The notes under the pieces are model-generated. The model worked only from the letters and a program-made list of their open reading frames with translations. It was not told the origin of the DNA and searched no databases. From Actinomycetes bacterium (lineage in GTDB: Bacteria; Actinomycetota; CALGFH01), in NCBI GenBank assembly GCA_030152105.1, contig JASLIH010000609.1, positions 1-6,865 on the forward strand: a stretch of DNA of 6,865 bases, in the 5' to 3' direction. The position numbers were made by a program, and so were the translations under genes. Positions 1 through 6,181 of this stretch are shown here, one piece after another. Position 1 is the first letter of the stretch. Each line of letters begins with the position of its first letter.

Positions 1-46
1 CCAGCAGCGCCACCACGGCCACACCGGTTCGCCGCCATCCACCCAT
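1..46 (-). CDS. N-terminus of a secreted or membrane protein (partial)
   Basis: Only the first 15 codons lie in the window. They read MGGWRRTGVAVVALL, a short basic stretch (two Arg) followed by a hydrophobic run, which is the pattern of a signal peptide or a first membrane helix. The ATG (46-44) is preceded by a GGAGGA Shine-Dalgarno sequence at 56-51 with 4 bases between them, which supports this start. The gene lies 65 bases downstream of the purL stop on the same strand, so it may be the last gene of the purine operon or have its own promoter. The function cannot be told from this fragment. Codon third positions are less GC-biased than in the neighbours, but the stretch is too short to make much of that. 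Confidence 0.55.
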   Translation of the reverse strand, partial: MGGWRRTGVAVVALL

Positions 47-111
47 GCGGTCCTCCGGCCAGCCGACGTCGTCGTTCCACTGTCGCACGGACCACTGAGA
101 TTACGCTGAGG

Positions 112-2394
112 TCAGGCGAGCTCGCCGAGGGCCCGAGGGAGGGCGGCCTCGTAGGTCGCGCGGAGACGGGACACCGGGAGGTCGAGGAGGCCGGGGACGA
201 CCAGGCGGTCGCCGCCGGTTGTCCCCAGGCGCGTGGCGGGGACCCCGGCCTCGGCGGCCAGGGTCGCCAGCTCCTCGGCCGACGCCGGGGGGACCGCGAG
301 TAGGACCCGCGAGGCCGACTCGCTGACCAGGGCGGCCAGCGGGGGGACGCCGGGCGGGAGGGTGATGGTGGCGCCGACCCCGGTGGCCACGGTGGCTTCG
401 ACAAGGGCGAGGGCCAGGCCGCCGTCGGAGAGGTCGTGGGCGGCGGCGAGGAGGCGGCGGGTGGCGAGGGTGACCAGCAGGCGGTGGAGGGCGGCCTCGG
501 CGGCCAGGTCGAGGGCGGGGGGGCGGCCCTTCAGCTGGCCGGTGGTCAGGCGCTGCCAGGCTGAGCCGCCGAGCTCGACCCGGGTCTCGCCCAGGAGCCA
601 GACGTCGATGCCGGGTCGGGGGAAGGCGGACGGGACGGCGGCGGCGGGGTCCTCGAGGAGGCCGAGGACGCCGACGATCGGGGTGGGATGGATGGGGCGG
701 CCGGACGACTCGTTGTAGAAGCTGACGTTGCCGCCGGTGACGGGCAGGCCGAGGGCCTGGCAGGCGGCGGCCATGCCGTCGACGGCGGCCGCGAACGAGC
801 CCATCACCTCGGGCCGTTCGGGGCTGGCGAAGTTGAGGCAGTTGGTGACGGCGATCGGCTGGGCGCCGGTGCAGGCGACGTTGCGGGCGGCCTCGGCCAC
901 GGCCAGGGCGGCTCCGGCGGCCGGGTCGAGGGCGGTGTAGCGGCCGTTGCCGTCGGTGGCCAGGGCGACCGCCCGGCCGCTTCCCGGGACCCGGAGCACG
1001 GCCGCGTCGGAGCCGGGGCCGGCGACGGTGCCGTGGCCGACGAAGCGGTCGTACTGCTCCCACACCCAGCGCTTGGAGGCACAGGTCGGGTCGGCGGCCA
1101 GGGCGAGCACGGCCTCGGCCACCTCCGCGTCCAGTGGGACCTCGGCCAGGGCCCCGGCGGCCGGCGGGTCGGGCCGGACCAGCGGGCGGGAGTACACCGG
1201 CCCGTCGTCGGCCAGGCTGGCCGCCGGCACCTCGGCCACCACCTCGCCCCGGAACCCGACCCGGACGATCCCCCGATTCACCGGGGCACCCCCTCGGGGT
1301 TCCCCGGACCCCTCCCGATTCACCGGGGCACCCCCTCGGGGTTCCCCGGACCCCTCCGGCTCGGTCATCTCCCCGAGGACGTTGGCCAGGATCCCCCAGC
1401 GGCGGCAGACCTCGAGCACGTCGTCGAGCCGGTCCGGGGCGACCAGGGCCAGCATGCGCTCCTGGGACTCCGAGACGAGCACCTCCCAGGCCTCCATCGA
1501 CGGCTCGCGCAGGGGCACGGCGTCCAGGTCGACCTCCATGCCCATCCCGGCCCGGGCCGCGACCTCGGCCACGGCGCAGCTGATCCCGGCGGCGCCCAGG
1601 TCCTGGAGGCCGCGGAGCAGCCTTCGTTCCCCCAGCTCGAGGCAGGCCTCGATCAGCAGCTTCTCCTGGAACGGGTCGCCCACCTGGACGTTCGGGCGCT
1701 TGGCGTCGTCGCCCTCCTCGAAGCTGGCCGAGGCGAGCACACTGGCCCCCCCGATCCCGTCACGGCCGGTCTTGGCCCCCATCAGGACGGCCAGGTCGCC
1801 CGGCTGCTCGGCCCGGCCGGTCAGCAGCCGCTCGGCCGGCATGAACCCGACGGTGAGGGCGTTGACCAGCGGGTTTCCGGCGTAGCAGGGGTCGAAGGAG
1901 ACCTCGCCCCCGACGGTGGCCACCCCGACGCAGTTGCCGTAGTGGCCGATCCCGGCCACCACCCCCTCCAGCAGCCGCCGCTGCAGCGGCTCGGCCGGGT
2001 CGCCGAACCGCAGCGAGTTGAGGCTGGCCGCCGGCCGCGCCCCCATGGCCAGGATGTCGCGGATGATCCCCCCGACCCCGGTCGCCGCCCCCTGGAACGG
2101 CTCGACGAAGGACGGGTGGTTGTGCGACTCGATCTTGAACACCGCCGCCACCCCGTCACCGAGGTCGACCACGCCGGCGTTCTCCCCCGGCCCCTGCAGC
2201 ACCCTCGCGCCCTGGCTGGGCAGCCGCCGCAGGTGGACCTTGGACGACTTGTAGGAGCAGTGCTCGGACCACATGAGCGAGTACATCGCCAGCTCGGCCC
2301 GGCTCGGCTCCCGCCCCAGCACCCCGAGGATCCGCTCGAACTCCTCGTCGGTGAGGCCCAGCTGGCGATAGAGCCCCTCGACGACGCTAGACAC
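112..2394 (-). CDS. purL: Phosphoribosylformylglycinamidine synthase subunit PurL (small form)
   Basis: PurL is the ATP-dependent synthetase subunit that converts FGAR to FGAM in step 4 of cytoplasmic purine synthesis; it receives ammonia from PurQ and assembles with PurS. The 760-residue protein has the small-PurL hallmarks: [10 protein letters not shown] near the N-terminus, [11 protein letters not shown] at 41-51 (His45 is the expected catalytic His), ESHNHPS at 89-95, the Gly-rich [16 protein letters not shown] at 106-121, and the second-half motif [13 protein letters not shown] at 551-563. The GTG start at 2394 overlaps the purQ stop by 8 bases and has no good Shine-Dalgarno of its own, so translation is probably coupled to purQ. 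The odd feature is residues 347-374, two perfect copies of [14 protein letters not shown] encoded by a palindromic DNA repeat, between NVLGEMTEP and [16 protein letters not shown]. Without them the protein would be 732 residues, near the usual size. No frameshift is seen, and every family motif looked for is present, so the enzyme is probably active. Confidence 0.97.
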   Translation of the reverse strand: MSSVVEGLYRQLGLTDEEFERILGVLGREPSRAELAMYSLMWSEHCSYKSSKVHLRRLPSQGARVLQGPGENAGVVDLGDGVAAVFKIESHNHPSFVEPFQGAATGVGGIIRDILAMGARPAASLNSLRFGDPAEPLQRRLLEGVVAGIGHYGNCVGVATVGGEVSFDPCYAGNPLVNALTVGFMPAERLLTGRAEQPGDLAVLMGAKTGRDGIGGASVLASASFEEGDDAKRPNVQVGDPFQEKLLIEACLELGERRLLRGLQDLGAAGISCAVAEVAARAGMGMEVDLDAVPLREPSMEAWEVLVSESQERMLALVAPDRLDDVLEVCRRWGILANVLGEMTEPEGSGEPRGGAPVNREGSGEPRGGAPVNRGIVRVGFRGEVVAEVPAASLADDGPVYSRPLVRPDPPAAGALAEVPLDAEVAEAVLALAADPTCASKRWVWEQYDRFVGHGTVAGPGSDAAVLRVPGSGRAVALATDGNGRYTALDPAAGAALAVAEAARNVACTGAQPIAVTNCLNFASPERPEVMGSFAAAVDGMAAACQALGLPVTGGNVSFYNESSGRPIHPTPIVGVLGLLEDPAAAVPSAFPRPGIDVWLLGETRVELGGSAWQRLTTGQLKGRPPALDLAAEAALHRLLVTLATRRLLAAAHDLSDGGLALALVEATVATGVGATITLPPGVPPLAALVSESASRVLLAVPPASAEELATLAAEAGVPATRLGTTGGDRLVVPGLLDLPVSRLRATYEAALPRALGELA
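1272..1357 (-). repeat. Tandem palindromic repeat, two copies, in frame inside purL
   Basis: The sequence repeats with a 42-base period: 1272-1315 matches 1314-1357 perfectly. Each unit holds a hairpin (1281-1307 and 1323-1349). Outer arms CCGGGG and CCCCGG enclose one C/T mismatch, then an inner stem ACCCC/GGGGT with a 3-base loop CTC, giving 11 paired bases out of 12 positions. The period is a multiple of three, and the purL frame through it has no stop, so each unit adds the 14 residues [15 protein letters not shown] third copy lies at 3951-3994 in the same orientation. The structure and dispersal suggest a small mobile palindromic element rather than ordinary tandem slippage alone. Confidence 0.92.
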
Positions 2395-3046
2395 GGGCGG
2401 TCAGGACCGACTCGAACAGGGTGCGGCCGCCGGTGGGGCCGAGGAGGGGGTCGACGGCGTGCTCGGGGTGGGGCATGAGGCCCACGACGTTGCCGGCCGG
2501 GTTGCGGACGCCGGCGATGTCGGCCAGGGAGCCGTTGGGGTTGTGGCCGGGGGCGTAGCGGAAGACGACCTGGCCGGCGGCGGCCAGGGCGGCCGGGTCG
2601 TCGTGGACGTAGCGGCCTTCGCCATGCTTGACGGGGATGGTGAGGGACCCGCCGGCGGTGCAGGCCGAGGTCCAGGCGGTGGTGGTGGACTCGACCGTGA
2701 CCTCGACCTCGCGGCAGACGAAGCGGAGGCCGGCGTTGCGTAGCAGGGCCCCGGGGAGGAGGCCGGCCTCGCAGAGGACCTGGAAGCCGTTGCAGATGCC
2801 GAGGACGGGGCCGCCGGAGCGGGCGAAGCCGGCGACCGCGCCCATCACCGTGGAGAACCTGGCGATCGCCCCGCAGCGCAGGTAGTCGCCGTAGGAGAAG
2901 CCACCCGGGAGGACCACGGCGTCGACGCCGCGCAGGTCGCCGTCGCCGTGCCACAGGGCCACCGGGTCGCCGCCCATCGAGGCGACGGCGGTGCGGGCGT
3001 CCCGGTCGTCGCACGACCCCGGGAAGGTCACCACCCCGATCCGCAC
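2387..3046 (-). CDS. purQ: Phosphoribosylformylglycinamidine synthase, glutaminase subunit PurQ
   Basis: PurQ is the class I glutamine amidotransferase subunit of FGAM synthase: it hydrolyses glutamine and passes ammonia to PurL. The 219-residue length is normal for the family. The sequence starts with the typical [15 protein letters not shown], has the [17 protein letters not shown] block (47-63), the nucleophile elbow GICNGFQVL with Cys85, and PHPEHA with His193 and Glu195 completing the Cys-His-Glu triad. The start is a GTG at 3046, chosen because GAGGAG (3057-3052) lies 5 bases upstream and the family's N-terminus begins here. It overlaps purL by 8 bases. Upstream is a serine hydrolase gene, 63 bases away, where purS would normally be expected. 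Confidence 0.97.
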   Translation of the reverse strand: MRIGVVTFPGSCDDRDARTAVASMGGDPVALWHGDGDLRGVDAVVLPGGFSYGDYLRCGAIARFSTVMGAVAGFARSGGPVLGICNGFQVLCEAGLLPGALLRNAGLRFVCREVEVTVESTTTAWTSACTAGGSLTIPVKHGEGRYVHDDPAALAAAGQVVFRYAPGHNPNGSLADIAGVRNPAGNVVGLMPHPEHAVDPLLGPTGGRTLFESVLTARV

Positions 3047-3051
3047 GCCCG

Positions 3052-3057
3052 CTCCTC
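3052..3057 (-). promoter_or_regulatory. Ribosome binding site of purQ
   Basis: GAGGAG lies 5 bases before the GTG at 3046 and decides that start. The 63-base gap to the serine hydrolase stop also contains TAGCCT on the minus strand (3086-3081), a TAnnnT-type -10-like hexamer. I see no convincing -35 at the right distance, so an internal purQL promoter is only a possibility. Confidence 0.6.
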
Positions 3058-3109
3058 GCCTCGGCCGTCCACCGGTCGGGAGGCTACCAGACGACCCTGG
3101 CGACCCGGG

Positions 3110-3955
3110 TCAGCCGGTGGCCGCTGGCAGGCGGTCGGACCAGGCGGGCCAGGTGGCCATGGCCCACTTGCTGTCGTCGAAGGGGCGGTCGGTGACGGCG
3201 GCGGCGGCCAGGGTGGCGTCGGGGTCGACCCAGAGGAAGCAGCCACTGGCCCCGAAATGGCCGAAGGCCGATGGCGAGCGGCGGTCGCCCATCCAGTGGG
3301 GGCGCTTGCCGTCGTGGAGCTCGAAGCCGAGCCCCCAGTCGCAGGGGTCGAAGCGGCCGACCCCGGGCACGAGGCCGGCCAGGCCGGGGAACTGGACGGT
3401 GGTGGCCTCGGCGAACAGGTCGGGGCCGATCACCGGGGCGCCCTGCTCCAGCAGGCAGCGGGCCAGGCGGACCAGGTCGTCGAGGGTCGAGGCGGCCCCG
3501 GCGGCCGGGTCGCCGTCGATCCCGCGGCGGTGGACGAGCCGAGTCGCCGACATCTCCAGGGGGTCGAGCACGCTGGTGGACAGCCAGGTCGCGAAGGTCG
3601 TGCCGGCGGCGTCGGCGACCGCCTCGGCCAGCACCCGGAAGCCGATGTTGGAGTAGATGCGGCGCTGGGCCGGGGGCCGCTGCCGCCCGGGGGGCTCGAA
3701 GGGGAACCCGGCGGCGTGGGCCAGCAGGTGGCGAACAGTGACGCCCTCGCCGGCCTCGGGGACCGGCTGGTCGAGCTCGATCAGGCCCGAGGAGACCGCG
3801 GCCAGGGCGGCCAGCGAGGTCATCAGCTTGGTCACCGACGCCACCTCGAACTGGTCGCCGCCGGTCGCCCCGCCGAGAAACGCCGTCTCCACCTCCGATG
3901 GCGAGACCACCGCCACCCCGGCCCGCCCGACCGGCCAGTCCACCTCCAAGTTCAT
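3110..3955 (-). CDS. Serine hydrolase, beta-lactamase/DD-peptidase (class C, S12) family
   Basis: The 281-residue protein has the three motifs of the penicillin-binding, serine-active-site fold in order: SVTK at 40-43 (nucleophile Ser40, Lys43), YSN at 101-103 (the Y-x-N motif), and HFG at 233-235 in GHFGASG (the H/K-x-G motif). The spacing fits the class C beta-lactamase, esterase and DD-peptidase group, in which substrates differ widely and cannot be read from motifs. No signal peptide is visible: the protein starts with MNLEVDWPVGRAGVAVV, so it is probably cytoplasmic and more likely an esterase or amidase than a cell-wall enzyme. The ATG at 3955 sits on the edge of a palindromic repeat that also supplies its likely ribosome binding site, and it overlaps the stop of a 14-codon mini-ORF (ATGA). 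Its place between purS and purQ suggests co-expression with purine genes but no known role in that pathway. Confidence 0.88.
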   Translation of the reverse strand: MNLEVDWPVGRAGVAVVSPSEVETAFLGGATGGDQFEVASVTKLMTSLAALAAVSSGLIELDQPVPEAGEGVTVRHLLAHAAGFPFEPPGRQRPPAQRRIYSNIGFRVLAEAVADAAGTTFATWLSTSVLDPLEMSATRLVHRRGIDGDPAAGAASTLDDLVRLARCLLEQGAPVIGPDLFAEATTVQFPGLAGLVPGVGRFDPCDWGLGFELHDGKRPHWMGDRRSPSAFGHFGASGCFLWVDPDATLAAAAVTDRPFDDSKWAMATWPAWSDRLPAATG

Positions 3956-3994
3956 CGGGGCACCCCCTTGGGGTTCCCCGGACCCCTCCGGCTC
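3951..3994 (-). repeat. Third copy of the palindromic element, at a gene junction
   Basis: These 44 bases match 1319-1362 (purL copy 2 and its flank) at 42 positions, in the same orientation relative to transcription. Read on the minus strand, the two differences are G to A in the hairpin loop (GAG to AAG) and G to A just after the CCCCG arm (GTG to ATG). The match runs beyond the palindrome into GAGCC on one side and TGAA on the other, so the mobile or copied unit is larger than the hairpin. The element fills the whole 37-base gap between the HEGAH gene and the serine hydrolase. Confidence 0.9.
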
Positions 3995-3996
3995 AT
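3952..3996 (-). CDS. 14-codon mini-ORF linking two genes
   Basis: ATG at 3996 opens a frame reading [14 protein letters not shown] and stopping at TGA 3954-3952. Its start overlaps the stop of the upstream HEGAH gene (ATGA) and its stop overlaps the start of the serine hydrolase (ATGA). A strong Shine-Dalgarno, AAGGAGG (4013-4007), stands 10 bases before the ATG. The ORF consists almost wholly of the palindromic element, read in a different frame from that used in purL. Either it is translated as a coupling peptide, or it is a by-product of the element inserting at an existing ATGA junction. The peptide is basic and Gly/Pro-rich with no recognisable function. Confidence 0.45.
   Translation of the reverse strand: MSRRGPGNPKGVPR
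3956..3980 (-). promoter_or_regulatory. Hairpin holding the ribosome binding site of the serine hydrolase
   Basis: On the mRNA strand, CGGGG and CCCCG pair around one A/G mismatch, then ACCCC and GGGGT pair with an AAG loop. AAGGGGGTG (3969-3961) lies in the loop and 3' arm. It is one base from the ideal AAGGAGGTG, and that base can pair as G-U with the 16S tail. It ends 5 bases before the ATG at 3955. The hairpin would hide the site unless ribosomes on the mini-ORF open it. This is inferred from base pairing only. Confidence 0.5.
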
Positions 3997-4811
3997 CGGT
4001 ATCCTGCCTCCTTCAGCCGCTGGATCGCGCTGGCGTCGTCGCCCGAGAGCAGGGCGGCCGCGTCGGCGCAGCCCCGGTTGGGCTGGGCGCCGCCGGTGAA
4101 CAGCCGGCCACAGGCGTCCAGCTCGGCCGTGCGGGCGGCCAGCTCGCCGGCCGCGTCGGGTGGGCCACCGTCGGCGACGTGCGCGCCCTCGTGGACGAGC
4201 ACGACCGCGACCCGGTCGGCGGCGGCCTCGCCCTGCTGGAACTTGGAGTGGACCATGACCTGCGGCGGGCCCGCGCCGAAGACGGTGGTCGACTCGTTGA
4301 TGGTCAGCTCGAACCTGGCGAACTGCACCACCGCCCTGGCGTCCTGGAGCCCGGACCGGGCCCGCTGGATCGGGGCGGTCGAGCGCAGGGCGCAGAGCTT
4401 GGTGGCGGCCGCGTCCAGCAGCGCCACCTCGCCGGCCGTCCCGACCAGGGTGACCTGGTCGAGCCGGGGGCAGCTGGCCTGACGGCGGACGAGCCGGTCG
4501 CGGTTCTCCGGCTCCAGGATGGGGACGCGGAGGTCGCCGACGCCGTGGCTCTGGGTGGCGGTGGGGGGGGAGCGCCGGGCCGCGACCGGGAGCTGGTCGG
4601 GTACGGTCCCGAAGATCCCGACCCCCACCACCACCATGGTCACGGTCGTGAGGACCACGGCCAGCCACAGCCACCAGGGCAGCCGCGGCCAGGGACGCGC
4701 CCTGATGGCCGCCACCTCGTCCGGGGAGAGCCGGCGAGGACGGCCGACGGCCGGCAGCCGTGGCCTCCGGGGCGACCTGAGCCGGGACCGGTCACTCAAC
4801 TGGCGGGCCAC
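3993..4811 (-). CDS. Single-pass membrane protein with an HEGAH motif, possible metalloprotease
   Basis: I do not recognise this 272-residue protein as a named family. Residues 1-45 are basic and Pro/Arg-rich (cytoplasmic), and residues 46-68 (WWLWLAVVLTTVTMVVVGVG) form one membrane helix, followed by about 200 outward-facing residues. In that domain VVLVHEGAH (203-211) fits the zinc-metalloprotease HExxH signature: a hydrophobic run, then His207, Glu208 and His211. Glu230 in RTAELDAC, 19 residues on, could be the third zinc ligand as in gluzincins. Four cysteines (114, 140, 234, 248) all lie in the outer domain and could form two disulfides. The GTG start at 4811 follows the purS stop by 9 bases, so the two genes are probably co-transcribed, though its Shine-Dalgarno is weak. 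The stop overlaps the mini-ORF start. Just after the helix an 8-base C run (4570-4563 on the coding strand) encodes part of SPP. Protease activity is inference; a non-catalytic domain is possible. Confidence 0.8.
   Translation of the reverse strand: MARQLSDRSRLRSPRRPRLPAVGRPRRLSPDEVAAIRARPWPRLPWWLWLAVVLTTVTMVVVGVGIFGTVPDQLPVAARRSPPTATQSHGVGDLRVPILEPENRDRLVRRQASCPRLDQVTLVGTAGEVALLDAAATKLCALRSTAPIQRARSGLQDARAVVQFARFELTINESTTVFGAGPPQVMVHSKFQQGEAAADRVAVVLVHEGAHVADGGPPDAAGELAARTAELDACGRLFTGGAQPNRGCADAAALLSGDDASAIQRLKEAGYR
4007..4013 (-). promoter_or_regulatory. Shine-Dalgarno of the mini-ORF
   Basis: AAGGAGG lies inside the last codons of the HEGAH gene, 10 bases before the ATG at 3996. It is among the best Shine-Dalgarno sequences in the window. 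It sits 51 bases from the serine hydrolase ATG, too far to serve that start directly, which argues that ribosomes load at the mini-ORF. Confidence 0.5.
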
Positions 4812-4820
4812 TTCCGGCCC

Positions 4821-5060
4821 TCAGTCGGGGAGGAGGCGCACCGAGAACTCCTCGATCACCGGGTTGGCGAGGAGCGCCTCGGCGACCTGGCGGGCCGCCT
4901 GCTCGCCGTCGCCGTCACCGACGGTGAGCTCGACGTGCTTGCCGATGCGGACGTCGGAGACGCCGGCGAAGCCGAGCGCCGGCAGGGCCCGCTCGACCGC
5001 CTGGCCCTGCGGGTCGAGGATCTCCCGCTTCAGCATCACGTCCACCGCCACCCGCGGCAT
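4821..5060 (-). CDS. purS: Phosphoribosylformylglycinamidine synthase subunit PurS
   Basis: PurS is the small, non-catalytic subunit that bridges PurQ and PurL and helps channel ammonia in FGAM synthase. The 79-residue product has the family length and features: a beta strand VAVDVMLKREILDPQGQAVERAL, then LGFAGVSDVRIGKHVEL, and a C-terminal LANPVIEEFSVRLL. The ATG at 5060 is chosen because GGAGGT (5073-5068) lies 7 bases upstream. A GTG 9 bases earlier (5069) overlaps that Shine-Dalgarno and is unlikely to be used. It is the first gene of the minus-strand operon and diverges from the sigma factor gene. It is separated from its partners purQ and purL by two unrelated genes, although it is normally next to purQ. 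Confidence 0.96.
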   Translation of the reverse strand: MPRVAVDVMLKREILDPQGQAVERALPALGFAGVSDVRIGKHVELTVGDGDGEQAARQVAEALLANPVIEEFSVRLLPD

Positions 5061-5201
5061 CCTGCCCACCTCCCGTGCGCGCTCTGCCAGGTGAGGCTAC
5101 ACCGGAACCACGGGTAGGCCGGGATGACTAGTCCGCAGGACCGGGCCTAACCGTCCAATCGGGTGATGAGGCAGCCACGGAGAGTGGTCGAGACCTCAGC
5201 T
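5061..5201. promoter_or_regulatory. Divergent intergenic region between purS and the sigma factor
   Basis: These 141 bases must hold the promoter of the purS operon (minus) and probably that of the sigma factor (plus). On the minus strand TTGGAC (5158-5153) resembles a -35 box, and TAGCCT (5099-5094) resembles a TAnnnT -10 box, but they are not at a proper distance from each other. On the plus strand TAACCG (5148-5153) is a weak -10 candidate. I see no riboswitch-like fold or clear operator. The promoters are inferred from layout, not from strong motifs. Confidence 0.4.
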
Positions 5202-6077
5202 ATGACGCCCGACCGCTCCACCAGCGAGGACCAGCTGGTCCGTGGCCACCTCCACCTGGCCAGCCAGGCGGTGAACGAGCTGGCCCGCCGGCTGCCGTCC
5301 CACGTCAACCGCGACGACCTCTCGTCGGCGGCCATGCTCGGCCTCGCCCAGGCGGCCAGGAGCTGGGACCCCGACCGGGGGGCGAGCTTCGAGCGCCACG
5401 CCGCCACCCGCATCCGCGGTGCCCTGCTCGACGAGCTGCGCGACTCGGACTGGGCCAGCCGCTCGGTCCGCCCGCGGGCCCGGCGGCTCCAGCAGGCCGG
5501 TGAGGAGCTGACCGGGCGGCTCGGCCGGACCCCGACCCAGGCCGAGTTGGCCGCCGAGCTGGGCACCGACGCCCAGGCCGTGCACAAGCTGGTCGACGAC
5601 GTCCACCGGGCCACAGTGCTCAACTACGAGTCGATCGTGGCCGACGGCGAGGCCGGCGACCTGCTGCCCGGCGACGACCGCGCCCCCGATCATGTCCTGG
5701 TCGACCGGGAGCGGCGCGCGTACCTGTCCGACGCCGTGCTCGCCCTGCCCGAGCGGCTCCGTGCCGTGGTCATCGGCTACTTCTTCCAGGAGCGGCCGAT
5801 GCTGGAGATCGCCGGCGAGCTGGGCGTCACCGAGTCGCGCGTCTCCCAGCTCCGGGCCGAGGCCCTGATCCTGCTCCGCGACGGGCTCAACGCCCACCTC
5901 GACCCAGACACCCTCCCGGCCGAGCCCCGGCCCGAGGGCCGCCTGGCCAAACGCCGGGCCGCCTACCACGCCGCGATCGCCGCCTGCTCCGACTTCCGGG
6001 CTCGGCTCGACGCGGCTCCGCGGCCATTGCTCGAACGTGCCGCCGAGACCGGTTCGGCGACGCCCTTCCCGGCCTGA
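5202..6077 (+). CDS. fliA: Sigma-28-type RNA polymerase sigma factor (FliA/WhiG-like)
   Basis: This is a group 3 sigma-70 factor that directs RNA polymerase to a special promoter set, in this family usually late flagellar genes (FliA) or sporulation genes (WhiG). Counted from ATG 5202 (291 residues), region 2 covers about 16-90, with RDDLSSAAMLGLAQAARSWDPDRG and the highly typical FERHAATRIRGALLDELR and DWASRSVR. Region 3 covers about 91-145 (GRTPTQAELAAELG), and region 4 about 178-228, with the helix-turn-helix MLEIAGELGVTESRVSQLR. The FlbD gene downstream favours the flagellar role. About 62 residues follow region 4 (230-291), where most relatives end; this tail is basic and predicted helical (KRRAAYHAAIAACSDFRARL). 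The start is uncertain: in-frame GTG 5163 and ATG 5166 would add 13 or 12 residues with no sigma similarity, and no start has a good Shine-Dalgarno. Confidence 0.9.
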   Translation: MTPDRSTSEDQLVRGHLHLASQAVNELARRLPSHVNRDDLSSAAMLGLAQAARSWDPDRGASFERHAATRIRGALLDELRDSDWASRSVRPRARRLQQAGEELTGRLGRTPTQAELAAELGTDAQAVHKLVDDVHRATVLNYESIVADGEAGDLLPGDDRAPDHVLVDRERRAYLSDAVLALPERLRAVVIGYFFQERPMLEIAGELGVTESRVSQLRAEALILLRDGLNAHLDPDTLPAEPRPEGRLAKRRAAYHAAIAACSDFRARLDAAPRPLLERAAETGSATPFPA

Positions 6078-6090
6078 ATCCCCGTTCAGG
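6073..6090 (+). terminator. Small hairpin over the sigma factor stop codon
   Basis: CCTGAA (6073-6078) and TTCAGG (6085-6090) form a 6-bp stem with a 6-base loop that spans the TGA stop. No T-run follows, so it is a weak terminator at best. It might instead slow or attenuate read-through into the two downstream genes. Confidence 0.3.
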
Positions 6091-6152
6091 CAACGGATTC
6101 GCTTGATCAGATCAGGGCTGCATAACATTTCCGAGTACTCCTCCAAGCCTCC

Positions 6153-6175
6153 CCGTCTTGCTCCCTTCCAGACGG
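6153..6175 (+). promoter_or_regulatory. Inverted repeat upstream of the small helical gene
   Basis: CCGTCT (6153-6158) is repeated in inverted form as AGACGG (6170-6175), with 11 bases between. It is followed directly by TATGCT (6176-6181), a possible -10 box without a recognisable -35. The layout could be an operator, but 6-bp arms also arise by chance in GC-rich DNA. Confidence 0.3.
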
Positions 6176-6181
6176 TATGCT

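Noticed and set aside
81..111. Terminator after purL
   Set aside because: CTGAG occurs twice as a direct repeat (95-99 and 106-110), not inverted, and there is no hairpin with a T-run.
1272..1357. CRISPR array or rho-independent terminator at the tandem repeat
   Set aside because: There are only two direct copies with no spacers between them, they lie inside an intact coding region, and no T-run follows either hairpin.
688..2478. 596-codon open frame on the plus strand, antisense to purL
   Set aside because: It lies opposite the whole well-supported purL gene, has a composition dominated by Gly, Arg, Val and His, and no domain. Such long antisense frames are expected in GC-rich genes with strong third-position bias.
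1821..3014. 397-codon minus-strand frame overlapping purQ and purL out of frame
   Set aside because: It is almost entirely Arg, Pro and Gly, and covers purQ and the start of purL, both certain genes in another frame.
3421..3446. Possible fourth copy of the element (ATCACCGGGGCGCCC in the serine hydrolase gene)
   Set aside because: Only about a dozen bases resemble the repeat, there is no second arm, and it encodes a plausible part of the hydrolase (GAPVIGP). Chance similarity is likely.
2948..5117. Long plus-strand open frames opposite the serine hydrolase, HEGAH gene and purS
   Set aside because: They are antisense shadows; the minus-strand genes carry catalytic motifs, operon spacing and ribosome binding sites.
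5061..5165. Purine riboswitch or PurR operator upstream of purS
   Set aside because: I see no conserved purine aptamer core or clear paired box motif in the roughly 100 bases before purS.
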